Source: a virus. Taken from it: a stretch of DNA of 26,037 nucleotides. Below are positions 16,265-22,048 of the stretch, in pieces. Within the stretch, counting starts at the first letter, position 1. Every line of letters begins with the position of its first letter. A program made the position numbers and the translations under genes. The DNA is taken from positions 1-26,037 of IMG/VR virus record IMGVR_UViG_3300027996_001047; one strand, 5' to 3'. The notes under the pieces were generated by a model. The model was not told the DNA's origin. It searched no databases and saw nothing but the letters and a program-made list of their open reading frames with translations.

Positions 16265-16709
16265 GTTTTTCCAGATTTTTCTGAAGTCTAACACGAATAG
16301 TCTCGCCACAAACTTGCCTATCTTCCGCTAATTCCTTGATCGTCATGTTGTTATAGAACCTATCCACTATAAGTGACGGATCTTCACATTTTGCCGAAAT
16401 AGTGTCCAACATGTCAATTTGAGCGACCGGATCGTGTTTATCTTCAACGTTTTCATGAAGAACAGCGGTTTTTTGGGATTTATTGAACTTTCTTTGACTG
16501 AGACACTCGTACACCACACCCGTGTGTAGATAGGAAGTGAATTTGGTCCCATTACGCTTATTGTACCGTTCTGACGCTCTCCATAGTGCGTTTAAAATAC
16601 AACTTTGGATCTCATCCTGTGACAAAACCGTAGCAAAAGATGACGCCGCACTGTATGCGATGTTCATTACGTCTTCATCATTCAGGTACTTCTGGATTTT
16701 CTTTTTCAT
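16236..16709 (-). CDS. sigma-70-like transcription factor
   Basis: A 157-residue protein resembling a compact sigma factor. DEDVMNIAYSAASSFATVLSQDEIQSC, then ALWRASERYNKRNGTKFTSYL look like region 2 (the 'A...~F....G..F.~Y' pattern). Near the end, MTIKELAEDRQVCGETIRVRLQKNLEKLK is a region-4 helix-turn-helix. It would redirect host RNA polymerase to phage promoters, probably late ones. The frame is open 27 codons further upstream, but AAGGAAAA stands before this ATG. It overlaps the preceding gene by 32 nt and precedes the virion-like gene. T4 gp55 is a functional analogue; direct relationship is not shown. Confidence 0.75.
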   Translation of the reverse strand: MKKKIQKYLNDEDVMNIAYSAASSFATVLSQDEIQSCILNALWRASERYNKRNGTKFTSYLHTGVVYECLSQRKFNKSQKTAVLHENVEDKHDPVAQIDMLDTISAKCEDPSLIVDRFYNNMTIKELAEDRQVCGETIRVRLQKNLEKLKVSLLKSV

Positions 16710-17121
16710 GTGTTTTTCCTTTACTTGTAATAGTTTCTTCAATCTCCGCTCTAACTTCACTGAAGTCGAACATTCTTCCAATCCCAACAAAAAACCTATA
16801 TCTACTACAGATTTTTAAAACTTCCACGCCGCTAGTTTCGCTCAGTGTGTCCCTTATTTCCTCCGTTATGTTGAAGTTGGTGTGTCCCATCCAACAGTTA
16901 AAATTTGATGCTATAGAGATATTCTCCATTAGCCGCTCGTTAATAGGAATGAGCATTTGGCCCTCTTTCCTATCTTGTTCATCTTGATAAGGCACGTCTT
17001 CTTCTTCAAAGTCTTCGACCTCTCCCGCTTGTTTGTGCAACATGTCTAACAATGGAGACTCAAGCTGACTTTGTAGTAAATCTTCGTATTTTTGCCAACC
17101 CACTTTGTTATTTGTTTTCAT
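16678..17121 (-). CDS. acidic hypothetical protein
   Basis: A 147-residue acidic protein (EVEDFEEEDVPYQDEQDRKE near 33-52). The second half (ISIASNFNCWMGHTNFNITEEIRDTL, then SGVEVLKICSRYRFFVGIGRMF) is probably a small alpha/beta domain, resembling nothing I can name. AAGGGC precedes the ATG. It overlaps the sigma-like gene by 32 nt, so the products may be made together; an acidic partner of a sigma factor is only a guess. Confidence 0.68.
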   Translation of the reverse strand: MKTNNKVGWQKYEDLLQSQLESPLLDMLHKQAGEVEDFEEEDVPYQDEQDRKEGQMLIPINERLMENISIASNFNCWMGHTNFNITEEIRDTLSETSGVEVLKICSRYRFFVGIGRMFDFSEVRAEIEETITSKGKTHEKENPEVPE

Positions 17122-17131
17122 GGTAGTGCCC

Positions 17132-17620
17132 TTAAAAAAGGTCTGTAGGTTTAATTACTGGAGTATCTCCAGATTTCCTTTTTGTTAAGCCTTCCTCTTC
17201 TCCTTGTATGTATTGATCGCCATCCTCAAGGATAGTCGATTTAAGTATAACTGATTTGACAAATGTACTGAATTCATCCGATTTTGAGTCTCTTTCGAAC
17301 GCCGTTTGCAGGATCTGCATAGATTGGACCTGAAAAGCCGTCGTTGGAATAGAAGCGATTAACAGGGCGAACTTCTTTATGGTTTCCGGAGAATAGTCAT
17401 CCATTCCCACGTCTATGACAATCTCACCGTCTTCGTCAACGCTGTAGCAGACGCACGCAGGGCGACCCTTAGCTCCAGAGGCATCCCTCGACGATTTTGT
17501 CTGCTGTGTTTCTCCATGTGAATTCGCTGGCGGTAGTGATTCCTTCTTCTGAGACGGTTTTGGTGTCAGTAGCCGCAAAGGCCAGCATAGCGTCCGAAAG
17601 ATCGCGGATAGTATTTTCAT
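17132..17620 (-). CDS. hypothetical protein, start uncertain
   Basis: The C-terminal ~110 residues look like a genuine protein: CVCYSVDEDGEIVIDVG, then DDYSPETIKKFALLIASIP and a helical stretch, ending KPTDLF. The 5' part of the frame runs ~150 nt inside the glycosyltransferase gene. I give the MKILSAIF start there because no ATG, GTG or TTG lies near the glycosyltransferase stop except a GTG/ATG pair near 17401-17407, which would cut into the conserved-looking region. None of the choices has a good ribosome site. Function unknown. Confidence 0.5.
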   Translation of the reverse strand: MKILSAIFRTLCWPLRLLTPKPSQKKESLPPANSHGETQQTKSSRDASGAKGRPACVCYSVDEDGEIVIDVGMDDYSPETIKKFALLIASIPTTAFQVQSMQILQTAFERDSKSDEFSTFVKSVILKSTILEDGDQYIQGEEEGLTKRKSGDTPVIKPTDLF

Positions 17621-18533
17621 TGATTTTTGCCCATTTCCCTTGTCCAAAGAACCATTTGTTGTCATATGCCAACTCAGTATCATCGACGTTTATTGCCGTA
17701 CAGTTATCAGCGTTACAAAACTCCGTATGAGCAGAGTAGTTGGTAGCAATTACATGTCTACCTACCGACATCATCTCTAAGAGTTCTAGATTCCAACCCT
17801 CTCCACGAGAGGGGAAGATGCCGCAGTCCGCTCGGGCCATCATATTATACACGCCTTCCTGTGTCTCAGCCCTCGGAATAAGTTCAACTCCGGGGTGATC
17901 GTACAGATGTTCCCACTTCCTATTCTCTGCGGGGTCGTTAAAGGGGTTGTGGCACATCATCCACAGTGCGATGTTGGGATTCTTCTCATAGGCCAGCCTG
18001 AAGGCTTGAATGAGGATATCATGTCCCTTACGCACTTCCCATTTGCCACAGTTGAAGAAAACCGTCTTATCCTTAGGGACTCGGTTGGCAGGCAGGAATA
18101 CAGATGAGTCTACACCTAGGGGCACTACGTGGATTGTATTACCCAGTCCATGATCCTGAATAACACCCTTAGCCCACTCTGAGCATACCATCAGTTCATC
18201 ACAAGACCGTAGCTGGTGTATTTCCTGCTTCGTGAAGGTGTCTAGCTCGAAGATAGGGAACCCTATATGCTTTCCGCGACCAACGTGTTGGGCTAGGTCA
18301 AACTGATGCCACAGACGCACTGAGGCGGCTTCTGGGTTGTACCCGTTTTTGGCTAGGTCAAGAGATCTCTGTACTATTGTATGGTCTTCTTGACAAGAAA
18401 CGCTAATGCTATCCGGGCCAGATATTGGGAATAGTGATACCTCTACGCCACGATTCCAGAGTGCCTTGAGGACATTCATCCCGGCTACGCCATAGCCTAG
18501 GGTGTTGATCGGGGCCGTTAGGTTTAATTCCAT
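17469..18533 (-). CDS. GT-B glycosyltransferase (GT4-like)
   Basis: A 354-residue glycosyltransferase that should move a sugar from an activated donor. The N-terminal half opens with PINTLGYGVAGMNVLKAL (the glycine-rich acceptor-side loop). The middle has HVVPLGVDSSVF, FNCGKWEVRKGHDILIQAF (the GT4 'G.....KG...li.A' block), and the C-terminal half has ADCGIFPSRGEGWNLELLEMMSVG, with the donor-binding E-x7-E pattern, then HVIATNYSAHTEF. Phage enzymes of this type modify DNA bases, the virion or host surface sugars; the dCMP deaminase next door makes a DNA-base role possible but no hydroxymethylase is visible here. It overlaps the deaminase stop by 1 nt (TAATG). Confidence 0.88.
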   Translation of the reverse strand: MELNLTAPINTLGYGVAGMNVLKALWNRGVEVSLFPISGPDSISVSCQEDHTIVQRSLDLAKNGYNPEAASVRLWHQFDLAQHVGRGKHIGFPIFELDTFTKQEIHQLRSCDELMVCSEWAKGVIQDHGLGNTIHVVPLGVDSSVFLPANRVPKDKTVFFNCGKWEVRKGHDILIQAFRLAYEKNPNIALWMMCHNPFNDPAENRKWEHLYDHPGVELIPRAETQEGVYNMMARADCGIFPSRGEGWNLELLEMMSVGRHVIATNYSAHTEFCNADNCTAINVDDTELAYDNKWFFGQGKWAKINENTIRDLSDAMLAFAATDTKTVSEEGITTASEFTWRNTADKIVEGCLWS

Positions 18534-19093
18534 TATTTGACTCCATAGAAATTACGAATGTCCAGATTTTCACCCACATCAACAATATACTGCTTGATAA
18601 CCCTGAGGTCAGAGCCGCGTTGGAGCGTGGTCTCAATCAACGTTTGTGCAAACGCTAAGTCTTCATCCCACTGTTTACCTTTTCCAGTAAATTTGAAGGG
18701 CGTACCCACAATGCGTTTAATGCCGGTTTGAAGGATAGCCGTGGTGCATCCTGTGCATGGAGTGGGGTAGAAGGGCAAATACAACGTGGCACCTTTTAGA
18801 GATACGCCCTTCCGACCAGCATTGTAGATAGCGTTACGTTCTGCGTGCTGCGTAACCGCATATTTTGTGGGCCGTTTGTGTAACTCTGCGTTGTTGTCGT
18901 CAACACCTCTTGGAAACCCGTTCCATCCCACGGAGAGGATATCGTGGTCGTCGTCAACAATAACCGCTCCCAGCTTGGTACTACGGTCTTTGGACTTCTG
19001 AGACACATAGACACACATACCAATGAAGAAGCGATGCCAGTCGTCAGGGTCGCCGCTTTGGTTGTACTTCGGGATCTCATCATATATTCGCAT
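18533..19093 (-). CDS. dcd: deoxycytidylate (dCMP) deaminase
   Basis: A 186-residue zinc deaminase converting dCMP to dUMP for thymidylate synthesis. KLGAVIVDDDHDILSVGWNGFPRG matches the family N-terminal strands; HAERNAI supplies the zinc His and proton-shuttle Glu; PTPCTGCTTAI supplies the two zinc cysteines (PCxxC). The length is normal. The central HKRPTKYAVTQ precedes HAE as in phage and eukaryotic dCMP deaminases. It complements the ribonucleotide reductase and MazG-like genes. The gene symbol follows T4 usage; dcd is also used for the unrelated dCTP deaminase. It overlaps the preceding gene by 14 nt. Confidence 0.93.
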   Translation of the reverse strand: MRIYDEIPKYNQSGDPDDWHRFFIGMCVYVSQKSKDRSTKLGAVIVDDDHDILSVGWNGFPRGVDDNNAELHKRPTKYAVTQHAERNAIYNAGRKGVSLKGATLYLPFYPTPCTGCTTAILQTGIKRIVGTPFKFTGKGKQWDEDLAFAQTLIETTLQRGSDLRVIKQYIVDVGENLDIRNFYGVK

Positions 19094-19277
19094 TAGTTTT
19101 ATCCTTTTCTACATACCACATAATTTCATCCTCAGTAAGATAAAGATCTATGGCAAAATGTTGAAATAAATGTTTTCGGAAACGGCCACGTACTAGGCCA
19201 GCATACTGGAACCTACCTTTTACTGACGGGGTGCTGACAAGGTAAAATGTTCCCTCTTTTAGTTCATTACAACTCAT
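19080..19277 (-). CDS. small hypothetical protein, beta-rich
   Basis: A 65-residue protein, MSCNELKEGTFYLVSTPSVK..., predicted to be mostly beta strands (SH3-like size) with a basic middle (RGRFRKHLFQHF) and an acidic turn. GAAGGG precedes its ATG. No family recognised. Confidence 0.65.
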   Translation of the reverse strand: MSCNELKEGTFYLVSTPSVKGRFQYAGLVRGRFRKHLFQHFAIDLYLTEDEIMWYVEKDKTNANI

Positions 19278-19280
19278 TTA

Positions 19281-19460
19281 TCAACCCTTCCACTTACCAG
19301 TTTCTTCATAAATATCTTTAGGGCAATCGGGTGAACACCCACGATACTTTGTTCCACAGTCTTTAGTGTGATAGTGCCACCAATTTTTAGGGGGCTTATT
19401 GAATTTCCTGCGGAGACATTTAACTATATTCCAGCGGTCTGTGTCAATAACAATTTTCAT
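19281..19460 (-). CDS. small cysteine-containing protein
   Basis: A 59-residue protein, MKIVIDTDRWNIVKCLRRKF then NKPPKNWWHYHTKDCGTKYR, then GCSPDCPKDIYEETGKWKG. Four cysteines, three in the second half (C..... GC..DC), may bind a metal. Its ATG overlaps the preceding stop (TAATG), and it ends 3 nt before the next gene's ATG; this tight packing and its composition argue that it is real. Confidence 0.7.
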   Translation of the reverse strand: MKIVIDTDRWNIVKCLRRKFNKPPKNWWHYHTKDCGTKYRGCSPDCPKDIYEETGKWKG

Positions 19461-19888
19461 TAGAATACCTCCGTTAAAAATTCCTGCACAGTTTTTGTAC
19501 GTGGGTTTTCGGTTAGAAACTTGTTTACCGTTCGTTTCGCTGACCCTCGTCGTTCTCCAAGGCCCACTAGTGCGTCAACACAATCATGATAAGCTGGATG
19601 TTGTTGACGTTCAGGGAGCGGGATGGGTTTAGCCTTAGGTGAGGCGTTCTTACCCTTCTTTTTCTTCTTACCCTTCTTCTTTTTCTTCTTAGCCTTAGGT
19701 AGCTCAACAGCCACTACGGGTGGAGCCTCAGGAGGGTCGTCTATGTACCCAAGATCAAAACGCTCTGGGATCTTGAGTGGTTTCACGCTCTTGTTAGTTA
19801 AACCGTTGAAAAAACAGAGAAACCAGAAGGTTCCTATGACGTAGCTACATAGTTTTACCATCAGGTCTATAGATCTAGGGTCGTCCAT
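19460..19888 (-). CDS. membrane-anchored protein with Lys-rich linker and small helical C-terminal domain
   Basis: A 142-residue protein: a membrane helix near the start (LCSYVIGTFWFLCFFNG), a Pro-rich segment, a run of lysines with glycines (positions ~65-80), and a C-terminal ~45-residue helical domain (DCVDALVGLGERRGSAKRTVNKFL). This last part resembles the UBA-like domain III of RuvA ('dal..LGy....a...v'). GAGGAT precedes the ATG. It is the first gene after the promoter at 19954-19981. The Lys-rich linker could bind nucleic acid close to the membrane. The RuvA resemblance is weak. Confidence 0.65.
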   Translation of the reverse strand: MDDPRSIDLMVKLCSYVIGTFWFLCFFNGLTNKSVKPLKIPERFDLGYIDDPPEAPPVVAVELPKAKKKKKKGKKKKKGKNASPKAKPIPLPERQQHPAYHDCVDALVGLGERRGSAKRTVNKFLTENPRTKTVQEFLTEVF

Positions 19889-19953
19889 TTGGGAAATCCT
19901 CTTTCAGTATACACCTACTTGAATGTTCTTCGATCAATCATCTTCATCCCCTT

Positions 19954-19981
19954 ATTATAGTCTATATCGGCTGATTGTCAA
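19954..19981 (-). promoter_or_regulatory. sigma70-type promoter for the unit 19888-11681
   Basis: Minus-strand TTGACA (19976-19981) and TATAAT (19954-19959), 16-nt spacer, with TAGAC directly before TATAAT as in two other promoters here. It lies between the SSB terminator and the membrane-protein gene. Confidence 0.78.
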
Positions 19982-20003
19982 GGGTTACTTTAGAGTATTT
20001 ACG

Positions 20004-20031
20004 AAAAAACCCCGACAGTTACCCGCCGGGG
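20004..20031 (-). terminator. intrinsic terminator after ssb
   Basis: Minus-strand hairpin CCCCG...CGGGG (12-nt loop) followed by six T, about 56 nt after the ssb stop. Confidence 0.82.
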
Positions 20032-20087
20032 CTTAAATAGTGGTGTCTATCCCCGTACCCATCGCATCATCGAAAGGTGGACCACCA

Positions 20088-20432
20088 TTATCTGTCTGAA
20101 TTTTTATCCCTTGGTATGATCTGTGATGGATCGGGACCGAGGGAGATATCGTCTGCCATAATACAGACGGAACTTTTCTTGTTTTTTTCTTCATCCTCGT
20201 AGTTGTCAATCTTTAGCTTGCCAGTAATAGCCACGCAACGGCCCCTAAGAAGCATAGGATTGAGGTTTTCCGCCATCTTACCAAAACATAAAACATTGAT
20301 AAACAACGTGTCATCGTTACGATGATCATTGACGGCCAGCCTAAACTTAGACATGGACGTTCCCTTTCTCGTTGTGTTAAATTCCGCATCACTAGTTAGC
20401 CGACCCGCTCCGTTCCAACAATTCTGATTCAT
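20088..20432 (-). CDS. ssb: single-stranded DNA-binding protein
   Basis: A 114-residue bacterial-type SSB with an OB fold: MNQNCWNGAGRLTSDAEFNTT (the 'n...l.G.L..dpe.r.t' start), SKFRLAVND, FINVLCFGKMAENLNPML ('d....v.~~gk.Ae.....l.KG'), GRCVAITGKLKIDNYEDE, and a short polar tail. The usual acidic C-terminal tip (DDDIPF) is absent, so it may not recruit host partners through it. The ATG is preceded by TTGGAG; an in-frame TTG four codons earlier is part of that site. It coats single strands during replication and recombination with the helicase and RecA encoded to the left. Confidence 0.9.
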   Translation of the reverse strand: MNQNCWNGAGRLTSDAEFNTTRKGTSMSKFRLAVNDHRNDDTLFINVLCFGKMAENLNPMLLRGRCVAITGKLKIDNYEDEEKNKKSSVCIMADDISLGPDPSQIIPRDKNSDR

Positions 20433-20470
20433 CTGATACTCCAAGATTTACAAATTCGGACTGATAATTA

Positions 20471-20665
20471 TTACGCACTCTCAGGTGCTGCTTCCTGCCC
20501 ATCGATACCCAATGTAGAACGTCCCTGCTTCAAGTAAAGCGATAGTCGTTCAATCTCTGCTACAATGGCTACTCGCTTTTCCTCAAGACCAACGATCTCT
20601 CGTTCAACATTCATAAGGTGAACTTTTGCCATTTCCTCTACTGAGGCCACTTGTTCTTCTGCCAC
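20471..20665 (-). CDS. small coiled-coil protein
   Basis: About 64 residues, a single long coiled coil (AEEQVASVEEMAKVHLMNVE, EIVGLEEKRVAIVAEIERL) with a short polar tail. The frame is open further upstream, but that part overlaps the promoter; a GTG preceded by AGGAG (10-nt spacing) is the likely start. It is co-transcribed with ssb, so an SSB or replication partner is possible. Confidence 0.65.
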   Translation of the reverse strand: MAEEQVASVEEMAKVHLMNVEREIVGLEEKRVAIVAEIERLSLYLKQGRSTLGIDGQEAAPESA

Positions 20666-20707
20666 TTCTCTGTTTCTCCTGTTAAAAGAATTGTATTTGG
20701 TTGTTAT

Positions 20708-20736
20708 ATTATAGTCTACAACCACCTAAAAGACAA
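20708..20736 (-). promoter_or_regulatory. sigma70-type promoter for the coiled-coil/ssb unit
   Basis: Minus-strand TTGTCT (20731-20736) and TATAAT (20708-20713), 17-nt spacer, with GTAGAC directly before TATAAT. It lies just after the terminator of the upstream unit. Confidence 0.75.
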
Positions 20737-20766
20737 ATCGTTTTTGGAATTTTTAGACTATACCAA

Positions 20767-20794
20767 TAAAAAAGACCGGCTCAAAAGCCGGTCT
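20767..20794 (-). terminator. intrinsic terminator of the RNA/tmRNA unit
   Basis: Minus-strand hairpin AGACCGGC TTTTGA GCCGGTCT, a perfect 8-bp stem, followed by a T run. It ends transcription from the promoter at 24248-24276 after the signal-peptide gene. Confidence 0.92.
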
Positions 20795-20810
20795 CAGGTG
20801 TTTAAGCATT

Positions 20811-21200
20811 CTATCTTGAGTAATACTTCAAAGTACGGTATTGGAAAGGTACAATAGCGACCCCTGCTACGGACCTACGCCGTTCCAACTCCCGTTGCTG
20901 TGCCTCAATTTCTTCTTTCTGACGCTGAATGATAGCGTCTTTACAGCGAATCCTCTTAACAGCACAGAGTTCTTCCGACGTTATAAACGCTGGAACCCTA
21001 CGTGTCGTCAACGACGACTTCAGACGAGACTTCATCAGGCAAAACCGATCCTTCAGTTTTACACAAATGGAAGGTCGCTCAACGACGTAAATCGCTGGCA
21101 CTACCGCGTGAACCTCAGTAACACAGGGACCGCCCGCCTGTGCTGAACTCACTGAACCAACTGAGGCTACTAGAGTAGCAAACAAAACAAGACCTCTCAT
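20811..21200 (-). CDS. secreted protein with coiled-coil C-terminus
   Basis: A 129-residue protein with a clear Sec signal peptide (MRGLVLFATLVASVGSVSSA, cleavage after AQA). The mature part has a Cys-containing beta-like region (GGPCVTEVHAVVPAIYVVE), basic helices, and a coiled coil (IIQRQKEEIEAQQRELERRR) near the end. AAAGGAA precedes this ATG; an upstream in-frame start has none. It lies between the tmRNA and the terminator. A periplasmic or surface role is expected; the function is unknown. Confidence 0.75.
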   Translation of the reverse strand: MRGLVLFATLVASVGSVSSAQAGGPCVTEVHAVVPAIYVVERPSICVKLKDRFCLMKSRLKSSLTTRRVPAFITSEELCAVKRIRCKDAIIQRQKEEIEAQQRELERRRSVAGVAIVPFQYRTLKYYSR

Positions 21201-21230
21201 ACTTAATTCCTTTCTAAAAGATCTAAAGTT

Positions 21231-21252
21231 AAGTCTCAACCATTAGAGACTT
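21231..21252 (-). other. hairpin between tmRNA and secreted-protein gene
   Basis: AAGTCTC TAATGGTT GAGACTT on the minus strand, a 7-bp stem about 70 nt beyond the tmRNA end. No T run follows, so processing or mRNA-stability structure is more likely than termination. Confidence 0.4.
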
Positions 21253-21320
21253 TCAATCGCTTTTCCGCCGCTTCCATTATTAGGTACACAAAAACTGATG
21301 GAGACCGTGGGAAAAAGAAT

Positions 21321-21594
21321 TGGAGGCGGCGGAAGTCGAATCCGCGTGTTGTATAGGTTTCAAAATCAACAGTTTTTACATGTTTAGTGCCTAAGGCACG
21401 GTTCTTGCTGTTAGCGATAGTTCCCGAAGGATCTCTCTGTGATTGAGTGATGAGGCTCACAGAAGCCCCACAGCTTACGCTGCAAGTGCAAAAGAGTTTA
21501 CAGTTATCGTTTGGTGTGGTTTTTAGCTAGCCTCCACGCCACCTAGCACATGTTGTTGAAGTCTCCGTCTACCAATCAATTCCAGTACGCCCCC
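21321..21594 (-). ncRNA. ssrA: transfer-messenger RNA (tmRNA)
   Basis: A 274-nt phage tmRNA, short for the family (usually about 350 nt). The 5' end GGGGGCG pairs with CGCCTCC at the 3' end through seven pairs, with the G3.U70 wobble that alanyl-tRNA synthetase reads. A T arm with loop TTCGACT on a GCGGA/TCCGC stem precedes the 3' acceptor strand, and a D-like region GGAATTGATTGG follows the 5' strand. The tag reading frame ends in codons for SFALAA and TAA (21475-21477); GTA at 21499-21501 is the best resume codon, giving VNSFALAA. Downstream sequence folds into further hairpins. CCA is not encoded. It would rescue stalled ribosomes and mark the products for ClpXP-type proteases. Confidence 0.92.
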
Positions 21595-21603
21595 GTATTG
21601 TAA

Positions 21604-21620
21604 AACCATTCAGAATGGTT
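21604..21620 (-). other. hairpin between the tRNA-like RNA and tmRNA
   Basis: AACCATT CTG AATGGTT, a perfect 7-bp stem with a 3-nt loop followed by TTTTAC on the minus strand, 9 nt before the tmRNA 5' end. It could be a weak terminator or a processing signal that frees the tmRNA 5' end. Confidence 0.45.
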
Positions 21621-21622
21621 AG

Positions 21623-21731
21623 TGTGATTGACAGGAGTCGAACCTGCATAAACCGACCTGACACCCAATTTATGGGAAATAATACGAGAGTCAGGGTGAG
21701 TCGCCAATTGTCTCATTACGGCCACAATCAC
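21623..21731 (-). ncRNA. tRNA-like RNA with enlarged anticodon region
   Basis: Acceptor strands GTGATTG and CAATCAC pair perfectly, a short D stem GCC/GGC encloses a loop with GG, and the T arm GCAGG TTCGACT CCTGT is canonical. Between D and T arms there are ~55 nt instead of the ~22 of a normal tRNA. They contain CCTGAC...GTCAGG closing a region with a smaller CCCA...TGGG hairpin (inner loop could present AAA, but no normal 5-bp/7-nt anticodon arm is found). It may be a tRNA mimic, a tRNA with an insertion or a decayed tRNA. It is followed by the tmRNA. Confidence 0.6.
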
Positions 21732-22048
21732 AAAAAAACAGCAATCGAACAGGGCTTCTCACCCCTACATCATACCTAGCTTCACTGGGATTTAACCCTC
21801 CACCGGCTAATTCAATTACCGCCTCCGTAGTTTTATAGGCAGTCAGCCTACTTCAATCATCGGGATTTAGAGGAACACCCGACTAGCCAGCGACAACTGG
21901 CGTGGCAACAAAAGGAAGTACAGTTTCCTGTAATCAGGCTACGTCGTGTTTTTATCACCAGTACCTCGCTCGCATATGGGAACGTCTGGTGTTTATTTCA
22001 CGATAGCTACGGTATTTAGCCCCAGGAATACATTAACCTTCCAATCTC
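21732..22048 (-). ncRNA. dense structured non-coding region, unassigned
   Basis: About 317 nt between the 585-residue gene and the tRNA-like RNA with no supported ORF. Minus-strand hairpins include GTATT/AATAC (22012-22031 area), ACCAG/CTGGT, GCCAG TTGTCG CTGGC, TCGGG/CCCGA, TAGGC TGACT GCCTA and AGGG/CCCT. Two loops carry TTCCT...CTAAAT, distantly like the TTCCTAT motif of the array upstream. It ends with seven T directly before the tRNA-like RNA, as element E ends in eight T before element D. No match to a known class that I can name; degenerate tRNAs or one folded RNA are both possible. Confidence 0.5.

Noticed and set aside
19623-19844. Plus-strand frame rich in Phe/Leu, resembling a membrane protein.
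   Set aside because: It is the complement of the lysine-rich linker of the real minus-strand gene.
21236-21460. 74-codon open frame on the minus strand.
   Set aside because: It covers the tmRNA 3' half and its downstream hairpin; codons have no protein-like pattern.
21588-21840. Alternative tmRNA 5' end at GGAGGCG near 21827.
   Set aside because: It pairs with the 3' strand too, but lacks the D-like GGAATTGATTGG context and would insert a complete tRNA-like RNA within the tmRNA.
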